Below, in pieces: positions 8,284-24,605 of a stretch of 64,000 bases of DNA. Positions within the stretch are counted from its first letter, which is position 1; each line of letters opens with the position of its first letter. The stretch lies in NCBI GenBank assembly GCA_002702655.1, contig PABB01000080.1, forward strand, positions 1 to 64,000. The letters run 5' to 3'. A model generated the notes under the pieces. The model had not been told where the DNA came from and made no database searches. It was given only the letters and a program-made list of their open reading frames with translations. The stretch is from Planctomycetaceae bacterium (lineage in GTDB: Bacteria; Planctomycetota; Planctomycetia; Pirellulales; Lacipirellulaceae). Position numbers and translations under genes: made by a program.

Positions 8284-10704
8284 CTAATCCGCTCGTACCT
8301 CCGCCGCGACCGTCAGCCGCCCGGCTTCGCAATCCGCCGCCTCGGCGATGATCTCAATGGCACCCGCCTCCCCCGTCGACCGCAGCACCACCAGCCCGCG
8401 GCCCTGGTAAACCTGGCGCGGATTCGCCTGGTACGTTTGCTCGGTGGTCAAGTCAGCGCTGCCGACCGCGACGATCTCCGCCGGACCGGTCACCGAGTAC
8501 GTCACCGCGTGATCCGCCTGCGGACAGCAGCGGCCGTGCGCATCGGCAATCGTCACGTCGACAAACGCCAGCGACTGCCGATCGGCCGCGAGCGTCTGCT
8601 GATCGGCGGCGAGTTGCACCGCGGCGGGCGCCTCGGCGGTGACCAGCTCGAAACGCTCCACTTCTTGGCCGTCCTCCAAGCCGATGACGGCCAGCGTCCC
8701 CGGCTGATAGGCGACGGCGATCTCCGCGCGGAACTGCTCGGCCACGGTGGTCGGCGCTTCGCCCACGACGCGACCGTTCAGCTCCAGCCGCACGGCGTCG
8801 TAGCGAGAGAAGGCAACCACCGCCATCAGTTCGCCTTCGCGGCCGGGCCAGGTCCAGCTTTGTTGCCATGGCGGCACGGCCCACTTGGTCAGCTGCCAGG
8901 CGCCGCCGTCGGGGGCGGTGGTCTGCACGGCCGCGGCCAGCGTCCGTCCGCGGTCCCAGACGATCTGTCGGTAATAGGAGTGCGGCCGTCGGTCGCCGAT
9001 CAGGTCCAGGTCGCCGCACGCGGCGCCGTGCCAGGGAAAGTGCGACCCCTCCCAGTGATGCCGCAGCAGCTCGCCCGGCGGGAACGCGCGGCCGATGCTC
9101 GCTTCGCCCAGGTAGTCCATCGCGCTCCAAACGAAGGCGCCAATCACGTACGGATGTTGCGTGGTCGCTTGCCAGTCCTCGAAGGCATCTTTGGGGTACG
9201 TTTCCGAGCCGTACATCACACGCGACGGGACGCGCTGGTGGTCGGACGCCATCCGCGAGGTTTCGTAGTTGTAGCCCCCCACGTCCAGCACGGCGAACAA
9301 CGGGTCGAGGATCGTCCAATCGGCGCCGTCCCACAGGCCGCAGATCGCCGCCGAAACGGGGCGCGTCGCGTCGTGCTGCAGCACGCGGCCTCGCAGCTTC
9401 GCCGCCAGCAGCACGGCCCGCGGCTTGGCCCGCTCGTACATTTCGTTGCCGACGCTCCAGATGATCACCGACGGGTGATTGCGGTCGCGGCGGACCAACG
9501 CGTCGATGATGGCCTCGTGCTGCTCCGGGAAGTCATCGGCGTCGTGCGCGACTTTTTTGGCTTCCCAGCCGTCGAACGCTTCGTCGATCACCAGCATGCC
9601 CAACTCGTCGCAGACATTCAGGAACGTGACCGAGGGCGGGTTGTGCGCCGTGCGAATGCAGTTGAAGCCGGCGTCTTTCAACAGTTGCACCCGGCGTCGT
9701 TCGGCATCGTCGAACGACGCCGCGCCCAGCGGCCCCAGGTCGCTGTGGACGCAGCCGCCGCACAGCTGGACCGGCGCGCCGTTGAGCAGCAGCCCGCGCT
9801 CCGGCGAGACGTCGACGGTCCGCAGGCCGTAGCGGAACGTCGCACTGTCGGCGTCGCGGTTGTCGCTGACCAGCGTCACAGCCACGTCGTGCAACGTGGG
9901 CGAGTCGGGCGACCAGAGCTGCGGGTCGGCAATCGCGAGGGATTCTTCCAGCGTGTGCTCGCCCGGTTTCAGCACGAGTTGCTCGCCGCGGTGCGTGATC
10001 TTGCGGCCGTCGGCGCCATGAAAATGGCACGCCAGCGCGACTGACACGTTGGCGTCCGATTGATTCAGCACGTCGGCGCGCACGGTCAGCTTGGCCGCGC
10101 CGTCGGCGCCCCGCTCGGTGATCAGGATCACGCCGTCTGGCGCCAGCCGCACCGGCGGCGATACCTCCAGCCACACGTGCCGATAGATCCCCGAGCCGGT
10201 GTACCACCGCGAATTGGGCAAGTCGTCGTTGCGGACCCGCACTGTGATCACGTTCGACTCGCCCAGATTCAAATGCGGCGTCAGGTCGCACCGAAACGGC
10301 ACGTAACCGTTGCCCTGGTTGCCCCCGACGCGCTCGCCGTTGCACCACACGTCCCCCCGGTGGTAGACGCCTTCGAAATGCAGCGCCACGTGCTGGCCCT
10401 GCCACGCGGCGGGCGCGTCGAGCGTGCGACGATACCAACCGGCGCCGGCGGGAAAGTAGCCAAAGTGCCCCTCGCCCGGCGCGTCGCTGGTGCGTTCGCC
10501 GTGAATGCTCCAATCGTGCGGCAGGTCGACTTGTTGCCATTGGCTGTCATTGAATCTCGGAATTAATGCCGCCTCGTGATCACCAACGGCAAACCGCCAG
10601 CCGTTGTCCAGCAGCGTCCGCTCGCTCGCGGGGGATGAGGCGGCGGACAAACTCAGTGCGACTGCAATCGCCGCGAGATGTTTTGCAAAGTGACGAGCGA
10701 GCAT
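8284..10704 (-). CDS. GH2 beta-galactosidase-type enzyme, secreted
   Basis: An 806-residue exo-beta-glycosidase with a signal peptide (residues 1 to about 27, AASSPAS). Domain order: sugar-binding jelly roll (WYRRTLDAP, NGERVGGNQGNGYVPF), immunoglobulin-like domain, TIM barrel, then a DUF4982-like domain (MAVVAFSRYDAVRLELNGR) and a C-terminal Ig-like domain. The acid/base is Glu421 in SVGNEMYE and the nucleophile Glu501 in YGSETYP, both in family positions. The gene lies 245 bases upstream of the sialidase-fold gene in the same direction, with a divergent promoter region towards the GH106 gene. Probable substrate is beta-galactosyl (or beta-glucuronosyl) side chains. Confidence 0.9.
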   Translation of the reverse strand: MLARHFAKHLAAIAVALSLSAASSPASERTLLDNGWRFAVGDHEAALIPRFNDSQWQQVDLPHDWSIHGERTSDAPGEGHFGYFPAGAGWYRRTLDAPAAWQGQHVALHFEGVYHRGDVWCNGERVGGNQGNGYVPFRCDLTPHLNLGESNVITVRVRNDDLPNSRWYTGSGIYRHVWLEVSPPVRLAPDGVILITERGADGAAKLTVRADVLNQSDANVSVALACHFHGADGRKITHRGEQLVLKPGEHTLEESLAIADPQLWSPDSPTLHDVAVTLVSDNRDADSATFRYGLRTVDVSPERGLLLNGAPVQLCGGCVHSDLGPLGAASFDDAERRRVQLLKDAGFNCIRTAHNPPSVTFLNVCDELGMLVIDEAFDGWEAKKVAHDADDFPEQHEAIIDALVRRDRNHPSVIIWSVGNEMYERAKPRAVLLAAKLRGRVLQHDATRPVSAAICGLWDGADWTILDPLFAVLDVGGYNYETSRMASDHQRVPSRVMYGSETYPKDAFEDWQATTQHPYVIGAFVWSAMDYLGEASIGRAFPPGELLRHHWEGSHFPWHGAACGDLDLIGDRRPHSYYRQIVWDRGRTLAAAVQTTAPDGGAWQLTKWAVPPWQQSWTWPGREGELMAVVAFSRYDAVRLELNGRVVGEAPTTVAEQFRAEIAVAYQPGTLAVIGLEDGQEVERFELVTAEAPAAVQLAADQQTLAADRQSLAFVDVTIADAHGRCCPQADHAVTYSVTGPAEIVAVGSADLTTEQTYQANPRQVYQGRGLVVLRSTGEAGAIEIIAEAADCEAGRLTVAAEVRAD

Positions 10705-10955
10705 GACAAGAAGCCCCCGAGGTGCGTGCCGGGTGAAGTTCTACTAGCTATAACAGAGAGACCGCACCGCGTCGACGGACGGCGCGATGGCGGCGCTCAT
10801 CGCAGAGTCCCGTAGCCGGGCCGCTACGCGGGCCGGTGTGCGCAGTGTCGGGGCTTTGCTCAAACGTCCCGGACGGCGTGGCCGTCCGGCTGGGGCGCAG
10901 CTTATCCGTCGGCTCTTCGATAGATCGCAACTCACTCGTCACCGCTTCCTTAGGC
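10705..10955. promoter_or_regulatory. Divergent intergenic region GH2 / GH106, with repeat
   Basis: This 251-base gap separates two divergent glycosidase genes and should hold both promoters; I cannot assign -35/-10 boxes with confidence. About 10811-10892 carries an 80-bp GC-rich repeat (CCGGGCCGCTACGCGGGCC, then GGACGGCGTGGCCGTCC) whose inverted copy lies at 14522-14598 on the other side of the GH106 gene. Confidence 0.5.
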
Positions 10956-13900
10956 ATGAACGCACTGCAATCGCATCGCTGTGGGCTGCCGTTTGTGATG
11001 CGAGCGTGCCTGGTGCTTGCGATCGTGCTGGCGCGAGTGCCGACTCGCGGCGACGAGATTGACGATCTGTTTGCCAATCCGCCACCCGCCGCGAGGCCGT
11101 GGGTGATCTGGTACTGGATGCACGGCTGCATCTCGCACGAGGGCATCGCCGCCGACCTGGACGCGATGCAGCAGGCCGGCATCGGCGGCGCGTATTTGAT
11201 GCCGATCAAACCGCCGCTGGCGCCCTCGCCTTGGCCGCAGCCGGTCGAGACGCTCTCGCCCGAGTGGGACGCGGCGGTCAAGTTCGCCGTGGCCGAAGCC
11301 CACCGCCGCGATCTGCAGATCGCCATGCACCTGTGCGACGGCTTTGCCACCGCTGGCGGGCCGTGGATCACGCCCGAGCTGTCGATGCAGCAGGTAACTT
11401 GCCACGCGCTGAATTGGCCTGACGGCGCGATCGGCAGCGGCGTCACGATCGACAAGCCGCCGCATCGCGAAGGATTCTATCGCGACATCGCCGTGGTGGC
11501 GCTCCCCGCGCCGCCCGGCGCGGGCGTCACGTCGCAATCGCACCCGGCGCCGCGGGTGACGACCTCCACAGGCGAGGCGGCCGACTTTCTGCTCGACAGT
11601 TCTCGCCGCGGTCGCGTGCGGACGACCGAGCCCGGCTGGATCCAGTACGAGTTCGCCAAACCGTTCACCTGCCGCAGCGTCACGATCACGCCCGATGGGA
11701 ACAACTATCAAGCCCAACGGCTCGCGATCGAGGCGAGCAACGACGGTCGCGCGTTTCGCCCCGTCGCGCAACTCGCAGCGCCGCGGCATGGCTGGCATAA
11801 CGGGGAGGGCGTCGTCACGCACGCGATCCCGCCGACTACGGCGCGGGTGTTTCGCTTCGGGTGGGACAAGGAGGGCTCCGAGCCGGGCGCCGAGGACCTC
11901 GACAGCGCCAAGTGGTCGCCCGTGCTGAAAGTCACCGCCATCGAGTTGTCCGCCGAGCCGCGCATTCATCAGTACCGCGGCAAGACGGCCGCCGTGTGGC
12001 GGGCCAGTCCGCGCACGACCGCCGAACTCGTTCCCGACGAATTGTGCGTGCCGCAGGAGTCGATCCTCGATCTCACCGATCGCCTGCGGGGCGAGTATCT
12101 CGTCGATTGGACGCCGCCGCCGGGGGCCTGGACGATCCTACGGATCGGCCACACGTCGACCGGCGCGACCAACGCCACCGGCGGGGCAGGGCAGGGGCTG
12201 GAGTGCGATAAACTCAACGCCGCGGCCGTGCGGCTGCAGTTCGACAAGTGGTTCGCCCGGGCGCGTGACACCGTGGGCCCGGAGCTTGCCGAGCAGACGC
12301 TCCGCACGCTGCACCTCGACAGTTGGGAGTGCGGCAGCCAGAACTGGACCGCCGACCTGCTCGAGCAGTTTGCCGCCCGTCGCGGCTACGACGCGCGGCC
12401 GTACTTGCCCGTGCTCGCCGGCGTGCCGGTCGACAGCGCCGACGCGTCCGAGCGGTTTCTGTTCGACTATCGGCAGACGCTGGCGGAGTTGCTGCAGGAG
12501 CGGTTCTTCGACACGCTGACTCGGCTCGCTCGGGACCGCGGCTGCCAGTTCACCGCCGAGTGCACGGCCCCCGTAATGATGGGCCACGGCATGCGGCACT
12601 TCGCGGCGGTCGACGTGCCGATGGGCGAGTTCTGGCTCCGCAGCCCCACGCACGACAAGCCCAACGACATGCTCGACGCGATCTCGGCCGCCCATGTGTA
12701 CGGCAAGCCGATCGTGCAGGCCGAGGCGTTCACGCAGTTGCGGATCGGCTGGGACGAACACCCGGGCATGCTCAAGCCGTTGGCTGACCGCGAGTTCGCC
12801 CGCGGCGCCAACCGGCTGGCGCACCACTTGTTCGTGCAGCAGCCGTGGCTCGACCGGGCGCCGGGCATGACGCTCAGCAGCATCGGCGTGCTGTTTCAAC
12901 GCGGGCAGACGTGGTGGCCGGCCGTGCGGGCGTGGAACGACTACCTCAGCCGTTGCCAGGCGCTACTGCAGTGGGGCCGGCCGGTGGTCGACATTGCGGT
13001 GTTCGCGGGCGAGGACGTCCCCAGCCGCGCCGTGCCGCCGCACTATCTGGTCGACAAGCTGCCGGGACTCTTCCCCGGCAGAAAGATCGAGCACGAACGC
13101 CAGCGTCGCGAAAACCGCGGCGCGCCTACCCGCGAGCAGCCGCCGGGCGTGCGGCACTCAGCGAACATCGTCGATCCCGATGACTGGGTCGATCCACTGG
13201 GCGGATACAAGTACGACTCGATTGACCGGCACGCGCTACTGGAATTGGCGACAGTCAAGGACGGGCGGATTGAGTTGCCCGGCGGGGCGAGTTATCGCCT
13301 GCTCGTGGTGCCCGGCGTCACGCCGATGCAGCCCAGCGGCGGGCGGATGAGTGTTGAACTGGTCCGCAAGCTGTTGGAATTGGTCGAAGCGGGGGCGACG
13401 ATTGCGCTGTGCGAGCGGCCGACGCAAACGCTGGGATTGGGCGATAACGCGGCGGGCGATGCGCAGCTAGCCCAGATCGTGGATAAGTTGTGGCCGGCCG
13501 AAATTGTCGACGGCGGAGAGAAGCGAAAGACAACCGTCGCTCAAGTGGGGCGGGGCTGGGTGGTCCGTGGGCCGCTGACCGAACAGGCCGAAACAACAGT
13601 GGGGCTCCGTGCTGATTGTGTGCTCAACTTTCTCAACGCCGAAACCGTCCCGCCGCCGACGATCGCCTGGAGCCATCGTCGCGGCGACGACGGCGACGCG
13701 TACTACGTGGCCAATCTGACTGATGCCGCCGCGCAGCCGATGGTCGGCATGCACTGCGAGGAGGGCGACGTGGCAGTGCTGCAACCGGTCGATGGCCGTA
13801 TACGCCGCGCGGGGCGGATCGGTGAGTTCAGCGGCGACGCGGCTCCGCTCGATCGGGTTTGGCGAAACGGCGAGCGAACGTGGGCCACACTGTCGCTTGC

Positions 13901-14483
13901 GCCGCACCAGTCGGCGTTCATCGTCGTTCGCCGCAAGGGCGACGGTGGTCCAGTCGACGCCCCGCCGGTCGCGGGAGCTTCAGACTCTGCCGAATATCAA
14001 GAGCTGCTCGGCCCATGGCGAGTCGCCTTCCAGCCGATCACGGGCGAGAAGTTTGTCGCCGAGTTGCCGAAACTCGCCGACCTGTCGCAACACGACGACC
14101 CGCGCGTGCGGCACTTTGCGGGGACGGCCGTCTATGAAACCACCCTTCATCGCGGCGAAGACAGCGCTGGCGCTGCGGGCGAGTCGGCGCGCGTGTGGCT
14201 GGAACTGGGCCAAGTGGAGAACCTCGCCCAGGTGAGCCTCAACGGGCAATCGTGTGGCGTGGCGTGGACGCCGCCGTTTCGCGTTGAATTGACGCCGCAC
14301 TTGCGCGTGGGGGAGAATCAACTGCAGATCGCCGTCACGAACACCTGGAGGAACCGCCTCGTCGGCGAGCAACGCGACGCCGTGCCCAAAGCCAGTTGGA
14401 CCACCGCGGCGCTCCCCGCGGCCGACGCCGAACTTCTGCCAGCGGGACTGTTGGGCCCCGTGGAGCTTGTCGAGGAACCATGA
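10956..14483 (+). CDS. GH106-type alpha-L-rhamnosidase, secreted
   Basis: About 1175 residues. The ATG at 10956 is chosen because the next ATG at 10998 begins the hydrophobic core MRACLVLAIVLARVP; either gives export, and earlier in-frame codons lie in a repeat. The N-terminus shows RPWVIWYWMHGCISHEGIAADL and GIGGAYL, the hallmark opening of GH106. It continues with a discoidin-like insert (PGWIQYEFAKPFTC), the barrel with HLDSWECGSQNWT and ECTAPVMMGHGMRHFAAVD, and a C-terminal galactose-binding-like sandwich (VSLNGQSCGVAWTPPF). GH106 enzymes remove alpha-L-rhamnose, including that of rhamnogalacturonan II. The whole gene is bracketed by inverted 80-bp repeats. A convergent partner in the locus is the GH78 at the left. 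Confidence 0.87.
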   Translation: MNALQSHRCGLPFVMRACLVLAIVLARVPTRGDEIDDLFANPPPAARPWVIWYWMHGCISHEGIAADLDAMQQAGIGGAYLMPIKPPLAPSPWPQPVETLSPEWDAAVKFAVAEAHRRDLQIAMHLCDGFATAGGPWITPELSMQQVTCHALNWPDGAIGSGVTIDKPPHREGFYRDIAVVALPAPPGAGVTSQSHPAPRVTTSTGEAADFLLDSSRRGRVRTTEPGWIQYEFAKPFTCRSVTITPDGNNYQAQRLAIEASNDGRAFRPVAQLAAPRHGWHNGEGVVTHAIPPTTARVFRFGWDKEGSEPGAEDLDSAKWSPVLKVTAIELSAEPRIHQYRGKTAAVWRASPRTTAELVPDELCVPQESILDLTDRLRGEYLVDWTPPPGAWTILRIGHTSTGATNATGGAGQGLECDKLNAAAVRLQFDKWFARARDTVGPELAEQTLRTLHLDSWECGSQNWTADLLEQFAARRGYDARPYLPVLAGVPVDSADASERFLFDYRQTLAELLQERFFDTLTRLARDRGCQFTAECTAPVMMGHGMRHFAAVDVPMGEFWLRSPTHDKPNDMLDAISAAHVYGKPIVQAEAFTQLRIGWDEHPGMLKPLADREFARGANRLAHHLFVQQPWLDRAPGMTLSSIGVLFQRGQTWWPAVRAWNDYLSRCQALLQWGRPVVDIAVFAGEDVPSRAVPPHYLVDKLPGLFPGRKIEHERQRRENRGAPTREQPPGVRHSANIVDPDDWVDPLGGYKYDSIDRHALLELATVKDGRIELPGGASYRLLVVPGVTPMQPSGGRMSVELVRKLLELVEAGATIALCERPTQTLGLGDNAAGDAQLAQIVDKLWPAEIVDGGEKRKTTVAQVGRGWVVRGPLTEQAETTVGLRADCVLNFLNAETVPPPTIAWSHRRGDDGDAYYVANLTDAAAQPMVGMHCEEGDVAVLQPVDGRIRRAGRIGEFSGDAAPLDRVWRNGERTWATLSLAPHQSAFIVVRRKGDGGPVDAPPVAGASDSAEYQELLGPWRVAFQPITGEKFVAELPKLADLSQHDDPRVRHFAGTAVYETTLHRGEDSAGAAGESARVWLELGQVENLAQVSLNGQSCGVAWTPPFRVELTPHLRVGENQLQIAVTNTWRNRLVGEQRDAVPKASWTTAALPAADAELLPAGLLGPVELVEEP

Positions 14484-14655
14484 GCGCATCGTTGCCCGTC
14501 ACTCGCATCATGACCTGCCTGGCTAGCCGGACGGCCACGCCGTCCGGGAAACTCCCGGCGCGCCCCATCGCACTGCGGCCCGCGTAGCGGCCCGGCTTCT
14601 TGTCTTGTGCCACATTTCAAAAATCATCGACCTCGTCTGATTGAGTACAAGAAAC
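14484..14655. repeat. Inverted copy of the 80-bp repeat 3' of GH106
   Basis: Positions 14522-14598 are the reverse complement, with substitutions, of 10811-10892: AGCCGGACGGCCACGCCGTC followed by GGCCCGCGTAGCGGCCCGG. No gene is present in this gap. Confidence 0.65.
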
Positions 14656-15774
14656 ATGCTCCACCGACCGTTTCTGCTCGCTGCGATTGCCGCGTGCACG
14701 TTGTTGCTCGCCCCTGTGCGCTCCCGCGCCGCCGAGGACGACGACGCGACCAAGTACCACGTCCGCCCCGCCAATCAGCCGCCGGCGGAGTTTCGCGTCT
14801 CGGCCGAAGACATGCAGGCGATCTACGACGAGGTGAAGACGCCCTACAAGTACGGCATCGTGCTGCCGCGCGTCGAGAACGAGATGGTCGACTGCCCGAA
14901 CATCTTCCGCGCCGACGACGCCTGGTACATGGCGTACGTGGCGATCAGCAACAAAGTCGGATACCAGACCTTTCTGGCTCGCAGCGAAAACCTGCTCGAC
15001 TGGGAGAAGCTGGGGTGCGTGTTGCCGTTCGCCCCCAGCGGCTGGGACCAGTGGCAGTGCGACGCCAGTCTCGCGTTGGTCGACCCCGAGTGGGGCGGCT
15101 CGCTGCGGCTGCAGCCCTACGACGGCAAGTATTGGATGACCTACATCGGCGGCGCCAAGCAGGGCTACGAACCCGATCCGCTGTCGATTGGCGTTGCCTG
15201 GACGACCGAGCCCACCGTCGCCAAGCCCTGGACGCGCCTGCCCGACAACCCCGTGCTGTCGCCCGAGCAGCCCGACGCGCGGCCCTTCGAACAAGCCACG
15301 CTCTACAAGAGCAACGTGCTGTGGGACCGCGATAAGTCGCTGGGGCACGAGTTCGTCATGTTCTACAACGCCAAGCAGCAGGGGCCCGCGACCGAGCGGA
15401 TCGGCATGGCGGTCTCCGACGATATGGTCCACTGGACCCGCTTTGGCGACGGTCCGGTTGTCGACAACGAGAAGGGCATCTCCGGCGACCCCCAGATCGT
15501 GCGGATCGGCGACCTGTGGGTCATGTTTTATTTTGGCCTGCACTGGGGGCCGGGGGCGTTTGATTCGTTTGCTTGCTCGCGAGATCTGGTGCACTGGACC
15601 CAATGGGACGGCGAAGCGCTGACGTACCCCAGCAAGCCGTGGGACAAAACGTTCGCCCACAAGCCGTGGCTGATCAAGCACGACGGGGTCGTGTACCACT
15701 TTTACTGTGCGGTGGGTAACGAGGGCCGGGCGATTGCCGTGGCGACGTCGAAAGATCTGCGGGGCGGCGAGTGA
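14656..15774 (+). CDS. Five-bladed beta-propeller glycosidase (GH43/GH130-like), secreted
   Basis: A 372-residue protein starting at the ATG at 14656, with signal peptide ending near VRSRA|AED. The propeller is shown by repeated blade motifs: CPNIFRADDAWYMAYVA, QCDASLALVDP, YWMTYIGG, GDPQIVRIGDLWVMFYFG and HKPWLIKHDGVVYHFYCAV, with Asp and Glu candidates typical of GH43/GH32/GH130 clans. It follows GH106 by 172 bases and precedes GH95 by 126 bases on the same strand. Within the locus an arabinosidase or galactosidase role is plausible, but the family number cannot be fixed by eye. Confidence 0.75.
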   Translation: MLHRPFLLAAIAACTLLLAPVRSRAAEDDDATKYHVRPANQPPAEFRVSAEDMQAIYDEVKTPYKYGIVLPRVENEMVDCPNIFRADDAWYMAYVAISNKVGYQTFLARSENLLDWEKLGCVLPFAPSGWDQWQCDASLALVDPEWGGSLRLQPYDGKYWMTYIGGAKQGYEPDPLSIGVAWTTEPTVAKPWTRLPDNPVLSPEQPDARPFEQATLYKSNVLWDRDKSLGHEFVMFYNAKQQGPATERIGMAVSDDMVHWTRFGDGPVVDNEKGISGDPQIVRIGDLWVMFYFGLHWGPGAFDSFACSRDLVHWTQWDGEALTYPSKPWDKTFAHKPWLIKHDGVVYHFYCAVGNEGRAIAVATSKDLRGGE

Positions 15775-15900
15775 GTGATTGGTGACTGGTGACTGGTGAC
15801 TGGTGATTGGCGAGTATCGACTGACCACTGACCACTGACCATTGACTACGGACAATTGCACGCGTCCATCCGCGGTTCCAATACTCTCTACCTGACTTGA
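15775..15900. repeat. Heptamer tandem repeats TGACTGG and CTGACCA
   Basis: Five consecutive 7-base units (TGATTGG, TGACTGG x3, TGATTGG) start at about 15776, and a second heptamer array (CTGACCA units) lies at about 15820-15846. Then comes a CCATCCGCGGTTCC fragment of the dispersed repeat (about 15865). The spacer contains nothing else. Confidence 0.7.
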
Positions 15901-22872
<6,972 letters not shown>

Positions 22873-23324
22873 CGGGTGCTCCGCATTTGGAAAACTGGAA
22901 CCACGACGGCTCGACGGACACGACGTGCGTGGGCGTCGCGGGAACGATCGTTTTGCACTTTTGCTTTTGCACGAAAACGGAAATCTGCGAGCAAAAGTCC
23001 GCGGGGCGTCACGGTGCGAGTCGCTTGAAGCGATTGCCCGGCAATGACTTCCGTGCGACGCCGCTGGCAACCGTGGGCGACTTTTGCTGGCAGAACTCTC
23101 GCTTGCCGTGCAAAACTTGCAGCCGCTGCCGTCTTGGCGCGACGGACTCGCCGCCGCCGCGCGGGGCGATCCGCCACTACGTTTCTACGCGATGTCGTGG
23201 CTCAATTTCCACGACAAACTCGTGGATTCCACATGGGCAGAATTCGGCAGCGCTCGGGCGTTCCGCCGCCGCATTACACCAGTCGCGATGTTTCAACCTG
23301 CGGTGGTGTATGATCAGATCTCCC
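22873..23324. other. 450-base region without a supportable gene
   Basis: No frame shows a convincing start with coding-like protein in 22873-23324. An open frame continues through it into the small membrane protein gene, but the translated part before 23310 is low-complexity and lacks any family resemblance. A promoter for the next gene probably lies here. Confidence 0.4.
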
Positions 23325-23732
23325 ATGCAGATATCACTGAAAACACTCCTGCTGTTGCCGGTCCTCCTGTCGCCGGTGCTGATTTCTTACCTACTGATGG
23401 ACTCGTCAGGCGGTGCGGAAGCCGTGGTATTCCTGCTGGCGCCGATTGCGATCTATTCTGTTGTGATCACGCTCGCGTTGAGTACGGGCGAGCGTCGCCA
23501 CTGGGCCGTCTTTAAGCAGCTTGGCAGCACGGGGATTGGTGCACTTGCAGGCTTGGCGTTCGTGTTGCAGGCAGTTGTCCCGTGGTTTGTCGACGTGCAC
23601 CTCGGGGACGGCGCATCTCTCGGGGAGATGCTCGGAGCGTTCGCCCAATTTGCAATCTGCGGCGTGACAATTGGCGCCGCGTGCGGAGCGATTGTCCGGC
23701 GTTTGACTGATGGTGGTACGAGGGCGCGATAA
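23325..23732 (+). CDS. Small four-helix membrane protein, unknown
   Basis: 135 residues from the ATG at 23325 (an ATG 15 bases upstream is equally in frame). It opens with MQISLKTLLLLPVLLSPVLI, the planctomycete xSL(R/K)TLLL anchor, and continues with three more hydrophobic helices (about 35-53, 70-90 and 105-125) and a basic tail RRLTDGGTRAR. I do not recognise a family. It is one of three proteins with this opening between 23.3 and 26.4 kb. Confidence 0.6.
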   Translation: MQISLKTLLLLPVLLSPVLISYLLMDSSGGAEAVVFLLAPIAIYSVVITLALSTGERRHWAVFKQLGSTGIGALAGLAFVLQAVVPWFVDVHLGDGASLGEMLGAFAQFAICGVTIGAACGAIVRRLTDGGTRAR

Positions 23733-23927
23733 GACTACGTACATGTCGCCCCTCGCGGGGCTGATAGCATTGGCGGCATGGGAGGACATTCTGCCGGGCT
23801 GGGGCGCTTCGTGTCTGGTTGGCGGCGGGCGGCCGAGTCTCTCGCTGCTGTTGTCGGAACGAGCCAAATCCACTAGCGTTCGCGCCCGTCACCCGCACGT
23901 TCTTGCCGCTTTTCGAGAGGATGATCG
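23733..23927. other. Spacer with a CCCCTCGCGGGG hairpin
   Basis: A short palindrome CGCCCCTCGCGGGGCTG lies at about 23748-23763. Nothing else is supportable. Confidence 0.35.
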
Positions 23928-24500
23928 ATGAACCGCCCCTGCATGTCCGTGGCGATTGCCCTGGCCCTTCTGTCAACGCCGTTGGTCGCCCAGGCCGGCA
24001 AGCTGCCCGGCACGATGAAGGTGGCGCAGCACGAGCTGAAGCTCAATGGCGAAGGCGTGCGCGAGAAGTACCTGCTGGATCTGTACGTGGCGGGCCTGTA
24101 TCTGCCGGAGACGAGCCGCGACGCCCAGGCGATCATTGCCGCGGACCAACTGATGGCGATCCGCATTGCGGTCGTGTCGAAGCTGGTCAGTCAGGAAAAG
24201 CTCGTCGAGTCGCTGGACGAGGGCTTTGGGAAGTCGACCAAGGGCAAGCTGCAGCCGATCCAGAAGCAGTTGGAGCAGTTCCGCCGCTGCTTTGCCGGCG
24301 AGATCGTGCGGGGCGACGTGTTCGACCTGATCTACGTGCCGAAGCAGGGCGTGTTCGTGTTCAAAAACGGCAAACGCACCGGCGTGGTCGCCGGCATGCC
24401 GTTCAAGCAAGCGCTGTTTGGCATCTGGCTGGGCGAGCAACCCGCCGACGCGACGCTGCGCACGGCGCTGCTGGGGGCGGCGGAAACGACGCGGCGGTGA
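23928..24500 (+). CDS. Chalcone isomerase-like domain protein, secreted
   Basis: 190 residues with a signal peptide (MNRPCMSVAIALALLSTPLVAQA|GK). The core matches the bacterial chalcone-isomerase-like fold: LNGEGVREKYLLDLYVAGLYLP, MAIRIAVVSKLVSQEKLVESLDEGF, FDLIYVPKQGVFVFKNGK and FKQALFGIWLGEQPADATLRTALLG. Bacterial members are periplasmic, probably lipid- or fatty-acid-binding, and lack flavonoid chemistry. A GAGAGGATG-type Shine-Dalgarno precedes the start. No functional link to the neighbouring carbohydrate genes is visible. Confidence 0.82.
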   Translation: MNRPCMSVAIALALLSTPLVAQAGKLPGTMKVAQHELKLNGEGVREKYLLDLYVAGLYLPETSRDAQAIIAADQLMAIRIAVVSKLVSQEKLVESLDEGFGKSTKGKLQPIQKQLEQFRRCFAGEIVRGDVFDLIYVPKQGVFVFKNGKRTGVVAGMPFKQALFGIWLGEQPADATLRTALLGAAETTRR

Positions 24501-24605
24501 ACTTCAAATCGCGGCGCCAGCGACGTTCCACGCGTTTGGCATCGTGTGTTGGCAGCCGAACCGGCTAAGATAGCATCGCCCGGATTCCGCGAAAGGAACT
24601 ACTCG

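Noticed and set aside
8039-8332. 98-codon upstream extension of the sialidase-fold gene
   Set aside because: It translates palindromic repeat DNA and overlaps the GH2 gene; the ATG at 8038 yields a proper signal peptide.
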